A stretch of DNA of 64,000 nucleotides from Vibrio stylophorae (GTDB taxonomy: Bacteria > Pseudomonadota > Gammaproteobacteria > Enterobacterales > Vibrionaceae): assembly GCF_921293875.1 (NCBI RefSeq), contig NZ_CAKLDI010000001.1, positions 372,001-436,000 of the forward strand. The letters are read 5' to 3'. Positions 18,224 through 24,836 of the stretch are shown one piece after another (within the stretch, counting starts at the first letter, position 1; every line of letters begins with the position of its first letter). A model generated the notes under the pieces. That model ran no database searches and was not told where the DNA came from. It was given only the letters and a program-made list of their open reading frames with translations. The position numbers and the translations under genes were made by a program.

Positions 18224-19207
18224 TTAAAAGGTGCTGCGGTAGGCAAACAAAGCAGGGCTGCCGCCGGTGTGTAAAAAGAGCTGTCGCGAACTTTTGTCGA
18301 TTTGATTTGTGGTCACCAAGTCAATCAATCCTGCCATTGCTTTGCCGGTATAAACCGGATCAAGCAAGATCCCCTCAAGGCTGGCGCAACGTTTGACTGC
18401 GTCATTGGCTTGCTCGGTGACGATGCCATAGCCAGGGCCAAAGTAGTCGCCATTGGTATGTACGTAATCACTCGCATGGCTTGAATCAAGACCAAGAAAA
18501 TCCAAAATTTCCACTAAGAGAGCCGTGACTTTGGTATTTTGTTCGCTGCTGCTGCGGCTAACATTGATTCCTAAAACTGGCGTGTGGTTATTGGCGAGGA
18601 TCAAACCGGCAATTAAGCCTGCTTGAGTACCAGCACTGCCTGAAGCGAGGACGATTTGATCGACAGGGTTGTCTTTGAGTTGTTCGCTAAGCTCTAGTGC
18701 GCATTGTACATAACCCAAGCTACCGATCACATTGGATCCGCCCATGGGAATGATGTACGGGCGGCGACCTTGCGCTTTAAGCTCATCAGCGCGCTTGTTG
18801 ATCGCATCGTCACAGCTTTGACCTTCTGCCAATTCAATGATCTGAGCGCCGCAGAGTTGGTTCAGTAGCAGATTGCCATTGTCATGGTAATTTTCGGTCG
18901 GTGTACCGCTCACTTGCTCCAAAATGAGCTCACATTCAAAGCCAAATTTTGCCGCAGCCGCCGCGGTCTGCCTTGCATGGTTCGATTGAATACCACCCAC
19001 AGTGAGTAAGATATCAGCACCTTGTTTTTGTGCATCGGCAATTAAATATTCAAGTTTGCGTGTCTTATTGCCGCCACCTGCAAGTCCAGTGCAATCATCG
19101 CGCTTGATCCAAATATCACAGCCCAGCGCCTGTGAGAGACGCGGCATTGACTCTACTGGGGTGGGATTATGGCTGATGGTGACGCGCGGTATTCGTGAAA
19201 ATTGCAT
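18224..19207 (-). CDS. dcyD: D-cysteine desulfhydrase (DcyD-like, ACC-deaminase family)
   Basis: 327 residues, a fold-type II PLP enzyme. The PLP-lysine region is KRDDCTGLAGGGNKTRKLEYL (Lys48/Lys51), the phosphate and cofactor loop GGIQSNHARQTAAAA, then ASGSAGTQAGL and the C-terminal HTGGSPALF. These features and the length fit D-cysteine desulfhydrase, which converts D-cysteine to pyruvate, H2S and ammonia; 1-aminocyclopropane-1-carboxylate deaminase activity is the alternative. A 13-bp-stem terminator lies between it and the upstream NhaC-type gene, so it may depend on read-through or its own promoter. It is the last gene of the sulfur-amino-acid block. Confidence 0.82.
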   Translation of the reverse strand: MQFSRIPRVTISHNPTPVESMPRLSQALGCDIWIKRDDCTGLAGGGNKTRKLEYLIADAQKQGADILLTVGGIQSNHARQTAAAAAKFGFECELILEQVSGTPTENYHDNGNLLLNQLCGAQIIELAEGQSCDDAINKRADELKAQGRRPYIIPMGGSNVIGSLGYVQCALELSEQLKDNPVDQIVLASGSAGTQAGLIAGLILANNHTPVLGINVSRSSSEQNTKVTALLVEILDFLGLDSSHASDYVHTNGDYFGPGYGIVTEQANDAVKRCASLEGILLDPVYTGKAMAGLIDLVTTNQIDKSSRQLFLHTGGSPALFAYRSTF

Positions 19208-19220
19208 GTTGCTTCCTTAA

Positions 19221-19254
19221 CAAAAAACATCGGCACTGAAATCAGTGCCGATGT
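19221..19254 (-). terminator. Intrinsic terminator between NhaC-type carrier and dcyD
   Basis: A perfect 13-base-pair stem (ACATCGGCACTGA and its complement, two-base loop) followed on the minus strand by TTTTTTG. It should end most transcripts of the upstream lyase-carrier pair. Confidence 0.82.
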
Positions 19255-19280
19255 GGAAATTATAGGGGGAATCAAAGGCC

Positions 19281-20714
19281 TTAGCCCAACATCATAAAGC
19301 CAAGAATGGTAAAGAGCACGGTGGCAATCGCACCTGTTAACAATGCATATGGGAACTGCGTACGAATATGGTCAATATGGTCGTTACCCGTTGCCATGGA
19401 GGCTACAATACCGGTATCACTGATTGGTGAAGTCATATCACCGAAAATCGCACCGGAAATTGCTGCACCAATCATGAGCTGTGGGTCGATACCAATGGCC
19501 GTACCAATTTGAATACCGATTGGGATCATGATGGAGAAGGTGCCCCATGATGTACCCGTTGCCAGTGACATAATCGCAGCAATTAAGAATACAAACGCTG
19601 CAGAGAAGCCTGATGGAATGATGCCATCAATGGCGTTGGTAATATATGCGCCAGTGTTCAAATCACCAGAGATGCTGCCCATCAAGAACGCAAGGGTCAT
19701 AATCGCACCCAGTGGGATCATGCTTGAGTAACCTGCAAATAGGTGTTTGAAGAAGTTCTCAATATTCATCATGCCGCGACCAACGAACCAGATCATGGAG
19801 ATCGCAGTACCTGTCATCACACCCCAGAATACAGAAGTTGAGCCTGAACCCTGTGCAATATCGCCATTACCAGTGATTAACAGACCGATTGGCACCATCA
19901 AAATGGTTGGTACAAGCGGAATGAAGAAGTTGAGCATGCTGTTACATGCTGGGTGATCAATCACCTCTAGATCTTCTTCAGTTGAGATTGGGAATGCGCC
20001 TTCGCGAAGCTCTTGACCATTGGCTGCGCGAATATCTGCGGTCTTCATTGGGCCCCATGAGAAGTCACTGAAGATGTAGAACAACACGGATGCCAAAGAG
20101 AGCCAAGCCATCAAGTTAAAGACCATGGAGCCAGCTAGAATGCCAAATGGTTCGCCGTCGATGAAGCCTTTGCTGATCTGAACGCCAATGACACCCATCA
20201 TTGCCGCACCCCAGCCGTTCACCATCACGCTAGAGCAAACAGAAACGCAAGATGATTGGATCACATAAGCCATTTTCTCACGTGATACGCCATAGGGTTT
20301 CGCAAGCTCTTTCGTCGCGGTACCCGCAGCCATTTCAGAGATTGAGCTTTCAATAAAGATCAGCGATGTGATCAACATAGAAAGTAGCTGCACTGCTTTC
20401 TTGTTGTTGATGACGTTTGCTTTTTCAGTCAACCAACGCACCAAACCAACAGTACCGCCAGTCACTTGCATCAAACGGATCAGACCGCCCACCATAAAAC
20501 AGAACAAAATGGTGCGGGTGTTACCAGCAGAACCAAAAGTGTTGATGATGCCATCGAGTGTTGAAGCAGCACCTTGAAGAGGATTAAAGCCTGCGATAAC
20601 AGTTGAGCCGACAAAAACACCAGCCAACAATGAGAGTATTACTTGGCGCGTGAAGACTGCCAGCAGGATGGTGACCAGAGGCGTCACTACCGTCCAAATT
20701 CCATAATCAGTCAT
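19281..20714 (-). CDS. NhaC-family Na+-coupled carrier, probably for a sulfur amino acid or its product
   Basis: 477 residues, about 12 hydrophobic segments, with NhaC-family features: ESSISEMAAGTATKELAKPYGVSREKMAYVIQSSCVSVCSSVMVNGWGAAM in helix-loop blocks, TGTSWGTFSIMIPIG and FGDMTSPISDT. NhaC proteins exchange Na+/H+ or couple Na+ to organic substrates; MetT-type methionine carriers and MleN belong to this superfamily. It lies 10 bp after a Cys/Met PLP lyase, so transport of cysteine, methionine or homocysteine is a fair guess, not shown. I chose ATG at 20714, which follows AGGA; a TTG six codons upstream is in frame. A strong terminator ends this two-gene unit. Confidence 0.75.
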   Translation of the reverse strand: MTDYGIWTVVTPLVTILLAVFTRQVILSLLAGVFVGSTVIAGFNPLQGAASTLDGIINTFGSAGNTRTILFCFMVGGLIRLMQVTGGTVGLVRWLTEKANVINNKKAVQLLSMLITSLIFIESSISEMAAGTATKELAKPYGVSREKMAYVIQSSCVSVCSSVMVNGWGAAMMGVIGVQISKGFIDGEPFGILAGSMVFNLMAWLSLASVLFYIFSDFSWGPMKTADIRAANGQELREGAFPISTEEDLEVIDHPACNSMLNFFIPLVPTILMVPIGLLITGNGDIAQGSGSTSVFWGVMTGTAISMIWFVGRGMMNIENFFKHLFAGYSSMIPLGAIMTLAFLMGSISGDLNTGAYITNAIDGIIPSGFSAAFVFLIAAIMSLATGTSWGTFSIMIPIGIQIGTAIGIDPQLMIGAAISGAIFGDMTSPISDTGIVASMATGNDHIDHIRTQFPYALLTGAIATVLFTILGFMMLG

Positions 20715-20724
20715 AGTTATTTCC

Positions 20725-21873
20725 TTAAGCAAGGGCGTGAGTTAAATCGGCAATCAGATCATTGATATCTTCAATGCCTACAGAGAGGCGCAGGGTGGTA
20801 TCAAACACACCAATAGCTTCTCTTTCTTCTGGAGTCATAGAGCCGTGTGACATGGACGCTGAGTGGTTGAGCATGCTCTCCACACCGCCTAGAGACTCGG
20901 CTAAAACGAAATATTGCAGTTTGCCAATGAAGGATTTCACTGTCGTCATATCGCCAGCTAAGCGAATGGTGACCACTGCGCCGCCGGTGCGCATTTGACG
21001 CTGACACAGTTCAAACTGTGGGTGTGATGCAAGGCCGGGGTAGTGCACTTCCACAACTGCAGGGTGATTTTCTAAGAAAGTTGCAATTTGTTGGGCGTTA
21101 TCGCATTGACGTTGCATGCGAACATCTAGAGTTTTCATGCCACGCAGTGCTAGATAAGCATCAAATGGTGAGGCTACGGCGCCCACTGTGGTTTTGATAA
21201 AATCTATTTTTTCAGCAAGCTCAGGTTTATTGGTGATCAATGCACCGCCAATCAGATCCGAGTGACCGCCGATATATTTACTGGTGGAGAGCATCACAAT
21301 GTCTGCACCAAGCGCCAATGGCTGCTGGTTCCACGCGGTTGAGAAGGTGTTATCAACGCAGGTGAGAATATTTTTTTCTTGTGCCAGCTTGCAGATGGCT
21401 TGAATATCAACCAGCTCAAGCAGCGGGTTGGTTGGTGTTTCAATCCAGATCATCTGCGTGTTATCGCGAATCGCAGCTTCGACAGCAGCAAGATCATTGA
21501 GGTTGATATATTCAAATTCAATGCCAGAGGTATTGCGACGCAGTTTTTCAAATAAACGGTAAGTCCCTCCGTATACGCCACACATGACAATCACATGGGC
21601 ATCTTTAGGTAGAAGTTCCATCGCAAGTGCCGTTGCCGCCATCCCTGATGCTGTCGCAGTGGCGTAAATACCGCCTTCTAGCGCTGCAAGCGCTGTTTCA
21701 TAGGCATGGCGAGTTGGGTTGCCACAACGTGCATAGCAAAAATCGCCACCTTCACCCAAATTGGTTTGAATAAAGGTACTGGCAGTGGTGATTGGCGGAA
21801 AAATAGCGTGATGACCTTTGTCATGCTGATCTCCACCGTGAATGGCTAGGGTTGCGATGTTTTTACTTTTCAT
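20725..21873 (-). CDS. Cys/Met metabolism PLP-dependent lyase (methionine gamma-lyase / cystathionine gamma-lyase type)
   Basis: 382 residues, fold-type I of the Cys/Met metabolism family. FCYARCGNPTRHAYE carries the Tyr and Arg that contact the PLP phosphate of the neighbouring subunit (a Cys stands where many have Thr or Ser). The other landmarks are VDNTFSTAWNQQPLALGADIV, the PLP lysine in STSKYIGGHSD (Lys199), and SLGGVESMLNHSASMSH. The sequence alone does not separate methionine gamma-lyase, cystathionine gamma-lyase and homocysteine desulfhydrase. The neighbours (NhaC-type carrier, RidA, cysteine desulfidase, D-cysteine desulfhydrase) favour degradation: alpha,gamma- or alpha,beta-elimination releasing a thiol or H2S, ammonia and a 2-oxo acid. 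RidA nearby fits removal of the enamine intermediate. Confidence 0.85.
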   Translation of the reverse strand: MKSKNIATLAIHGGDQHDKGHHAIFPPITTASTFIQTNLGEGGDFCYARCGNPTRHAYETALAALEGGIYATATASGMAATALAMELLPKDAHVIVMCGVYGGTYRLFEKLRRNTSGIEFEYINLNDLAAVEAAIRDNTQMIWIETPTNPLLELVDIQAICKLAQEKNILTCVDNTFSTAWNQQPLALGADIVMLSTSKYIGGHSDLIGGALITNKPELAEKIDFIKTTVGAVASPFDAYLALRGMKTLDVRMQRQCDNAQQIATFLENHPAVVEVHYPGLASHPQFELCQRQMRTGGAVVTIRLAGDMTTVKSFIGKLQYFVLAESLGGVESMLNHSASMSHGSMTPEEREAIGVFDTTLRLSVGIEDINDLIADLTHALA

Positions 21874-22298
21874 AGTAATACCACGAATTGTTTATATTTA
21901 TGGGTTTGCTAGCGATTTAAACCAACCGGATGAAAAAGAAGCAAAAATCATTTAATTGATAGAAAATTAAAGATTTACCCATCGAATTGACTTAAAGATT
22001 ACTCGCGTTGAAAGAGAAAAAATTGTAATAAATTCTGCTGAGGCATGACTTCAAAGAAATATTTTGCTGTATAACTCAAAAGGCCGAGGTAACTTTTCTT
22101 TGCGTTGATTTAGATCAGTTTTGAAATATATAAAACATTAGCAAATTCAAACAAATAAAACGAAATCACCTAATTTGTCTGATAAATTAAGGTCACCAAG
22201 AATGACTGATGTCTCAATTTTAACAAAAGCATCAGTATTGTCTTATCATTTGCAAGTGGGCGTGTGATTTTAAAGTTAAATTCATTCACGCGATCAAT
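21874..22298. promoter_or_regulatory. AT-rich 425-bp regulatory region upstream of the PLP lyase
   Basis: No plausible ORF. It holds an FNR/CRP-like site TTGAT-TTAG-ATCAG (22105-22118). There is also an imperfect inverted repeat ACCTAATTT...AAATTAAGGT (about 22169-22196) and a long A/T-rich stretch with runs of A. It lies between the RidA terminator and the lyase start, so it should contain the promoter of the lyase-carrier unit. Confidence 0.4.
22105..22118. promoter_or_regulatory. FNR-like site
   Basis: TTGATTTAGATCAG matches TTGAT-N4-ATCAA at nine of ten fixed positions. Anaerobic control would suit cysteine and methionine degradation. A degenerate CRP site is an alternative. Confidence 0.4.
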
Positions 22299-22330
22299 AA
22301 AAAAGGGCTCGCAATATGCGAGCCCTTTTT
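22299..22330 (-). terminator. Terminator after ridA
   Basis: AAAAAGGGCTCGCA-TAT-TGCGAGCCCTTTTT hairpin with T runs on both strands, 30 bp after the RidA stop. It ends the cysteine desulfidase-RidA unit. Confidence 0.88.
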
Positions 22331-22359
22331 CGATGTTTTAAAAATAAACGAAAGTTGAT

Positions 22360-22734
22360 TTATTTTACAGCAATCACTTCAATTTCTACTTTTGCATCAA
22401 GTGGCAAGCGAGCGACTTCAACACAACTACGCGCGGGACAGTTTTCACCAAAAAATTCAGCATAAGCAGCGTTCACTTGTGCAAAATCATTGAGATCTTT
22501 AACAAACACAGTTGCTTTTACGATTTTGCTTTTGTCTGAGCCTGCCGCGAGCAAAATGGCTTCAACATTGGCCAATGATTGTTGTGTTTGTGCGCTGATA
22601 TCCTCTGGCATTTTGCCAGTGGCAGGATTAATCGGAAGCTGACCCGAGGTGTAGATCATCTCACCAACGACTTTTGCTTGAACATATGGGCCGACTGCCG
22701 CAGGTGCTTTTTCAGTATTAATAATTTGAATCAT
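22360..22734 (-). CDS. ridA: RidA family enamine/imine deaminase
   Basis: 124 residues, full RidA length. The family pattern is clear: APAAVGPYVQA, YTSGQLPINPATG, TQQSLANVEAILLAAGS and the catalytic Arg102 in CPARSCVEVARLPLDA. RidA hydrolyses reactive 2-aminoacrylate and similar imines made by PLP lyases acting on cysteine, serine or homocysteine. It lies 29 bp after the L-cysteine desulfidase gene, in the same direction, and one unit away from a Cys/Met PLP lyase, so a house-cleaning role in this cluster is likely. A strong terminator follows. Confidence 0.93.
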   Translation of the reverse strand: MIQIINTEKAPAAVGPYVQAKVVGEMIYTSGQLPINPATGKMPEDISAQTQQSLANVEAILLAAGSDKSKIVKATVFVKDLNDFAQVNAAYAEFFGENCPARSCVEVARLPLDAKVEIEVIAVK

Positions 22735-22763
22735 GGAGCATTACTCTTTTTTATCGCTAAATA

Positions 22764-24059
22764 TTAGGATGCTTTGTGCATCATAATGTCTAAAATTTGT
22801 ACGTCAGTTTGTGCCATTGCACCATTGGCAAGTGCCGATAGATTACGAATTGAGGCATCGGCATCTTCCGCCACAATACCTTCATGGCCGGTGACACGTA
22901 GATCATCGAGTGCCATCAATGCCGCTTTTACCGCGGCACCAGCCGATGACGAAACTTTCATGGCGCAGCTTGTTTTTGCGCCGTCACAGATCATGCCCGA
23001 AATATCGCCAATCATGCTGCAAATGGCATGATTCATTTGTTGAAAATTGCCACCGAGTAACCAAGTAATCGCTGCGGCTGAGCCCATACACGCTGTGGTT
23101 GCACCGCACAATGCGGACAATTTGTTTTGATGGCTCTTAATATAAATCGCAGTGAGGTGTGACAAAGTCAAAGCGCGAGTGAGCTGTTCTGGGCTGACTT
23201 GTAGATGATCGGCAACAGCAACCACTGGCATTGTTGCGGCAATACCTTGATTGCCCGAACCTGAATTACTCATGGCCGCTTTCATGGCGCCATCCATTCG
23301 AGCATCGGATGCTGCCGCAGTGCGAGACAATACTGAGGTTAGTAAACCGGCTGAGAGCAGGCCGCGAGTCACATTACGTTCAAAAGTTGCACCCACTTGT
23401 AGACCATATTTGCCAGTGAGGCCTTCTTGAGAGAGGGCGTTATTGAGCTCATAGGCTTGCTGCATCAACTCAAGATCGCTCACTGGAGCCTGCGTTGCAA
23501 AATCAAAAACATCTTGCAGATTCGCTTGCTCAAATGGATTGTCGATTGGGTCATTGGCACTTGCTTTGACCGCGGTTGCAAAGCTTTCTACATTGGCATT
23601 TTCTTCAATGGCAATGATATTGGTATGTTGATCAGCAATGGTGACTGCGACACGATGTTGGTTCGATTGCAATTGAACTTTGGCATACAAAATATGCGGT
23701 ACATCTGCGACATGTACTTGTACTTGGCCTTGGTCGACCATGGCTTTTGCAGCTTGTACATCTGAGCTCTGAATGGCTTTCAATACTTCCAATTTGGCAT
23801 TTGCATCACCAGCAATCGCGCCCAATGCGGCTGCAATCGGTAGACCAACCATCCCTGTGCCTGGAATGCCTACGCCCATGCCATTTTTCATCAGATTCGC
23901 AGATACATAGATTTGAATCGAGTCAATTGGGCCGGTGAGTTTGGTCATGGCGGTGGCTGCGGCCAAAGCGACTGAGACGGGCTCAGTACAGCCAAGAGAG
24001 GGCACCACTTCACGCTTAAGAGTATCGATAAAGTGTGGCCACAAATTAGTTTTGATCAT
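22764..24059 (-). CDS. cyuA: L-cysteine desulfidase family protein (CyuA/YhaM, UPF0597)
   Basis: 431 residues. SLGCTEPVSVALAAA near the N-terminus carries Cys24, a conserved Cys of this family. AMSNSGSGNQGIAATMPVVAVA, LSALCGATTACMGSAAA and GMICDGAKTSCAMKVSSSAGAA supply three further cysteines expected to hold a [4Fe-4S] cluster. Members cleave L-cysteine to pyruvate, H2S and ammonia, mainly without oxygen, and are cytoplasmic. In enterobacteria cyuA pairs with the carrier CyuP; no CyuP lies here, but RidA follows in the same operon. A perfect 7-5-7 palindrome lies about 140 bp upstream. Confidence 0.85.
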   Translation of the reverse strand: MIKTNLWPHFIDTLKREVVPSLGCTEPVSVALAAATAMTKLTGPIDSIQIYVSANLMKNGMGVGIPGTGMVGLPIAAALGAIAGDANAKLEVLKAIQSSDVQAAKAMVDQGQVQVHVADVPHILYAKVQLQSNQHRVAVTIADQHTNIIAIEENANVESFATAVKASANDPIDNPFEQANLQDVFDFATQAPVSDLELMQQAYELNNALSQEGLTGKYGLQVGATFERNVTRGLLSAGLLTSVLSRTAAASDARMDGAMKAAMSNSGSGNQGIAATMPVVAVADHLQVSPEQLTRALTLSHLTAIYIKSHQNKLSALCGATTACMGSAAAITWLLGGNFQQMNHAICSMIGDISGMICDGAKTSCAMKVSSSAGAAVKAALMALDDLRVTGHEGIVAEDADASIRNLSALANGAMAQTDVQILDIMMHKAS

Positions 24060-24197
24060 GTCAATGCCTTAAAGAGGCGTCGATGCGCGTCTATTGTCGT
24101 AGGTAAGGGCGATGTGAATCATCGGCATTTCATGTTCACTAATATACGAGTTTTGCTAGAAAGATATTTTCCATTTGCCAATGAAAATAGACTGAGT

Positions 24198-24216
24198 AAG
24201 AGAAATATATTCTCTT
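24198..24216. promoter_or_regulatory. Operator-like 7-5-7 palindrome upstream of cyuA
   Basis: AAGAGAA-ATATA-TTCTCTT, perfectly symmetric, about 140 bp before the cyuA start. It could be bound by a dimeric regulator of the cysteine genes. No regulator gene lies in the window's sulfur block. Confidence 0.35.
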
Positions 24217-24256
24217 ATTGCTTGTAACTTGACGTGTGATCTTTCTATAAAATTGC

Positions 24257-24276
24257 AACGTGATGGTTGTCACGTT
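24257..24276. terminator. Possible terminator between uspA and cyuA
   Basis: AACGTGA-TGGTTG-TCACGTT, a seven-base-pair stem flanked by TTTT on the plus strand and by GCAATTTT on the minus strand. It lies between the uspA stop and the cyuA promoter region. The stem is short, so this is tentative. Confidence 0.4.
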
Positions 24277-24352
24277 TTTAAGGGGCAGGAAAACACGTCA
24301 CTATCGACAAATGACACATTAAATTGTGAACGGGAGTTGTGCCATGTAGGTA

Positions 24353-24784
24353 TTAAGGTTTGATGACCATGATATGAATGGGTGAGTGCGCGGCAACTTT
24401 GGTTGCAACGGAACCTAGCATAACCTTATCTACTTTACTGCGTTTATGGCTGGGTAATACGATTAAATCGGCATTTAAGTGTTGTGCATGCTCGATAATG
24501 GTGGTGTAAGGTTTTCCCTCTTTGATCGTTGTGGTGTAGGTAATTGGTGCTGGAATATGTTGCGCTGCAAATTGCTCCAGCTGCTGCTGAGCAGCGTGCT
24601 TCATGGCCTGCGCAGCATCTTTGGGAAAGTAGGTGGCAACCATGGATTGATGAATTCCGGGAACCACATTAAGCAGGTGAAGCGTGGCATGACAGTGCTG
24701 TGCAAGCCAAATGGCATGTTTGAGGGCTTTATCACTCAGCTTGTTTTCGTTGAGATCCACTGGGATCAGAATCTGTTGATACAT
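24353..24784 (-). CDS. Universal stress protein (UspA family)
   Basis: 143 residues from ATG at 24784 (MYQQILIPVDLNEN), the typical family N-terminus; a longer in-frame extension does not look like protein sequence. The single Usp domain shows LHLLNVVPG, the helix DAAQAMKHAAQQQLEQFA and the ATP-binding glycine motif as MLGSVATKVAAHSPIHIMVIK (G-x2-T-x9 type). It lies 52 bp downstream of the fused TRAP permease. Usp genes beside TRAP transporters are known, and the E. fold TeaD protein of Halomonas regulates such a carrier, so modulation of the transporter is a reasonable inference. Confidence 0.88.
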   Translation of the reverse strand: MYQQILIPVDLNENKLSDKALKHAIWLAQHCHATLHLLNVVPGIHQSMVATYFPKDAAQAMKHAAQQQLEQFAAQHIPAPITYTTTIKEGKPYTTIIEHAQHLNADLIVLPSHKRSKVDKVMLGSVATKVAAHSPIHIMVIKP

Positions 24785-24836
24785 ATTTTTTCCCACATAT
24801 CGATAAGGTAAAGGCAGCGCTATGGCTGCCTTTGTA

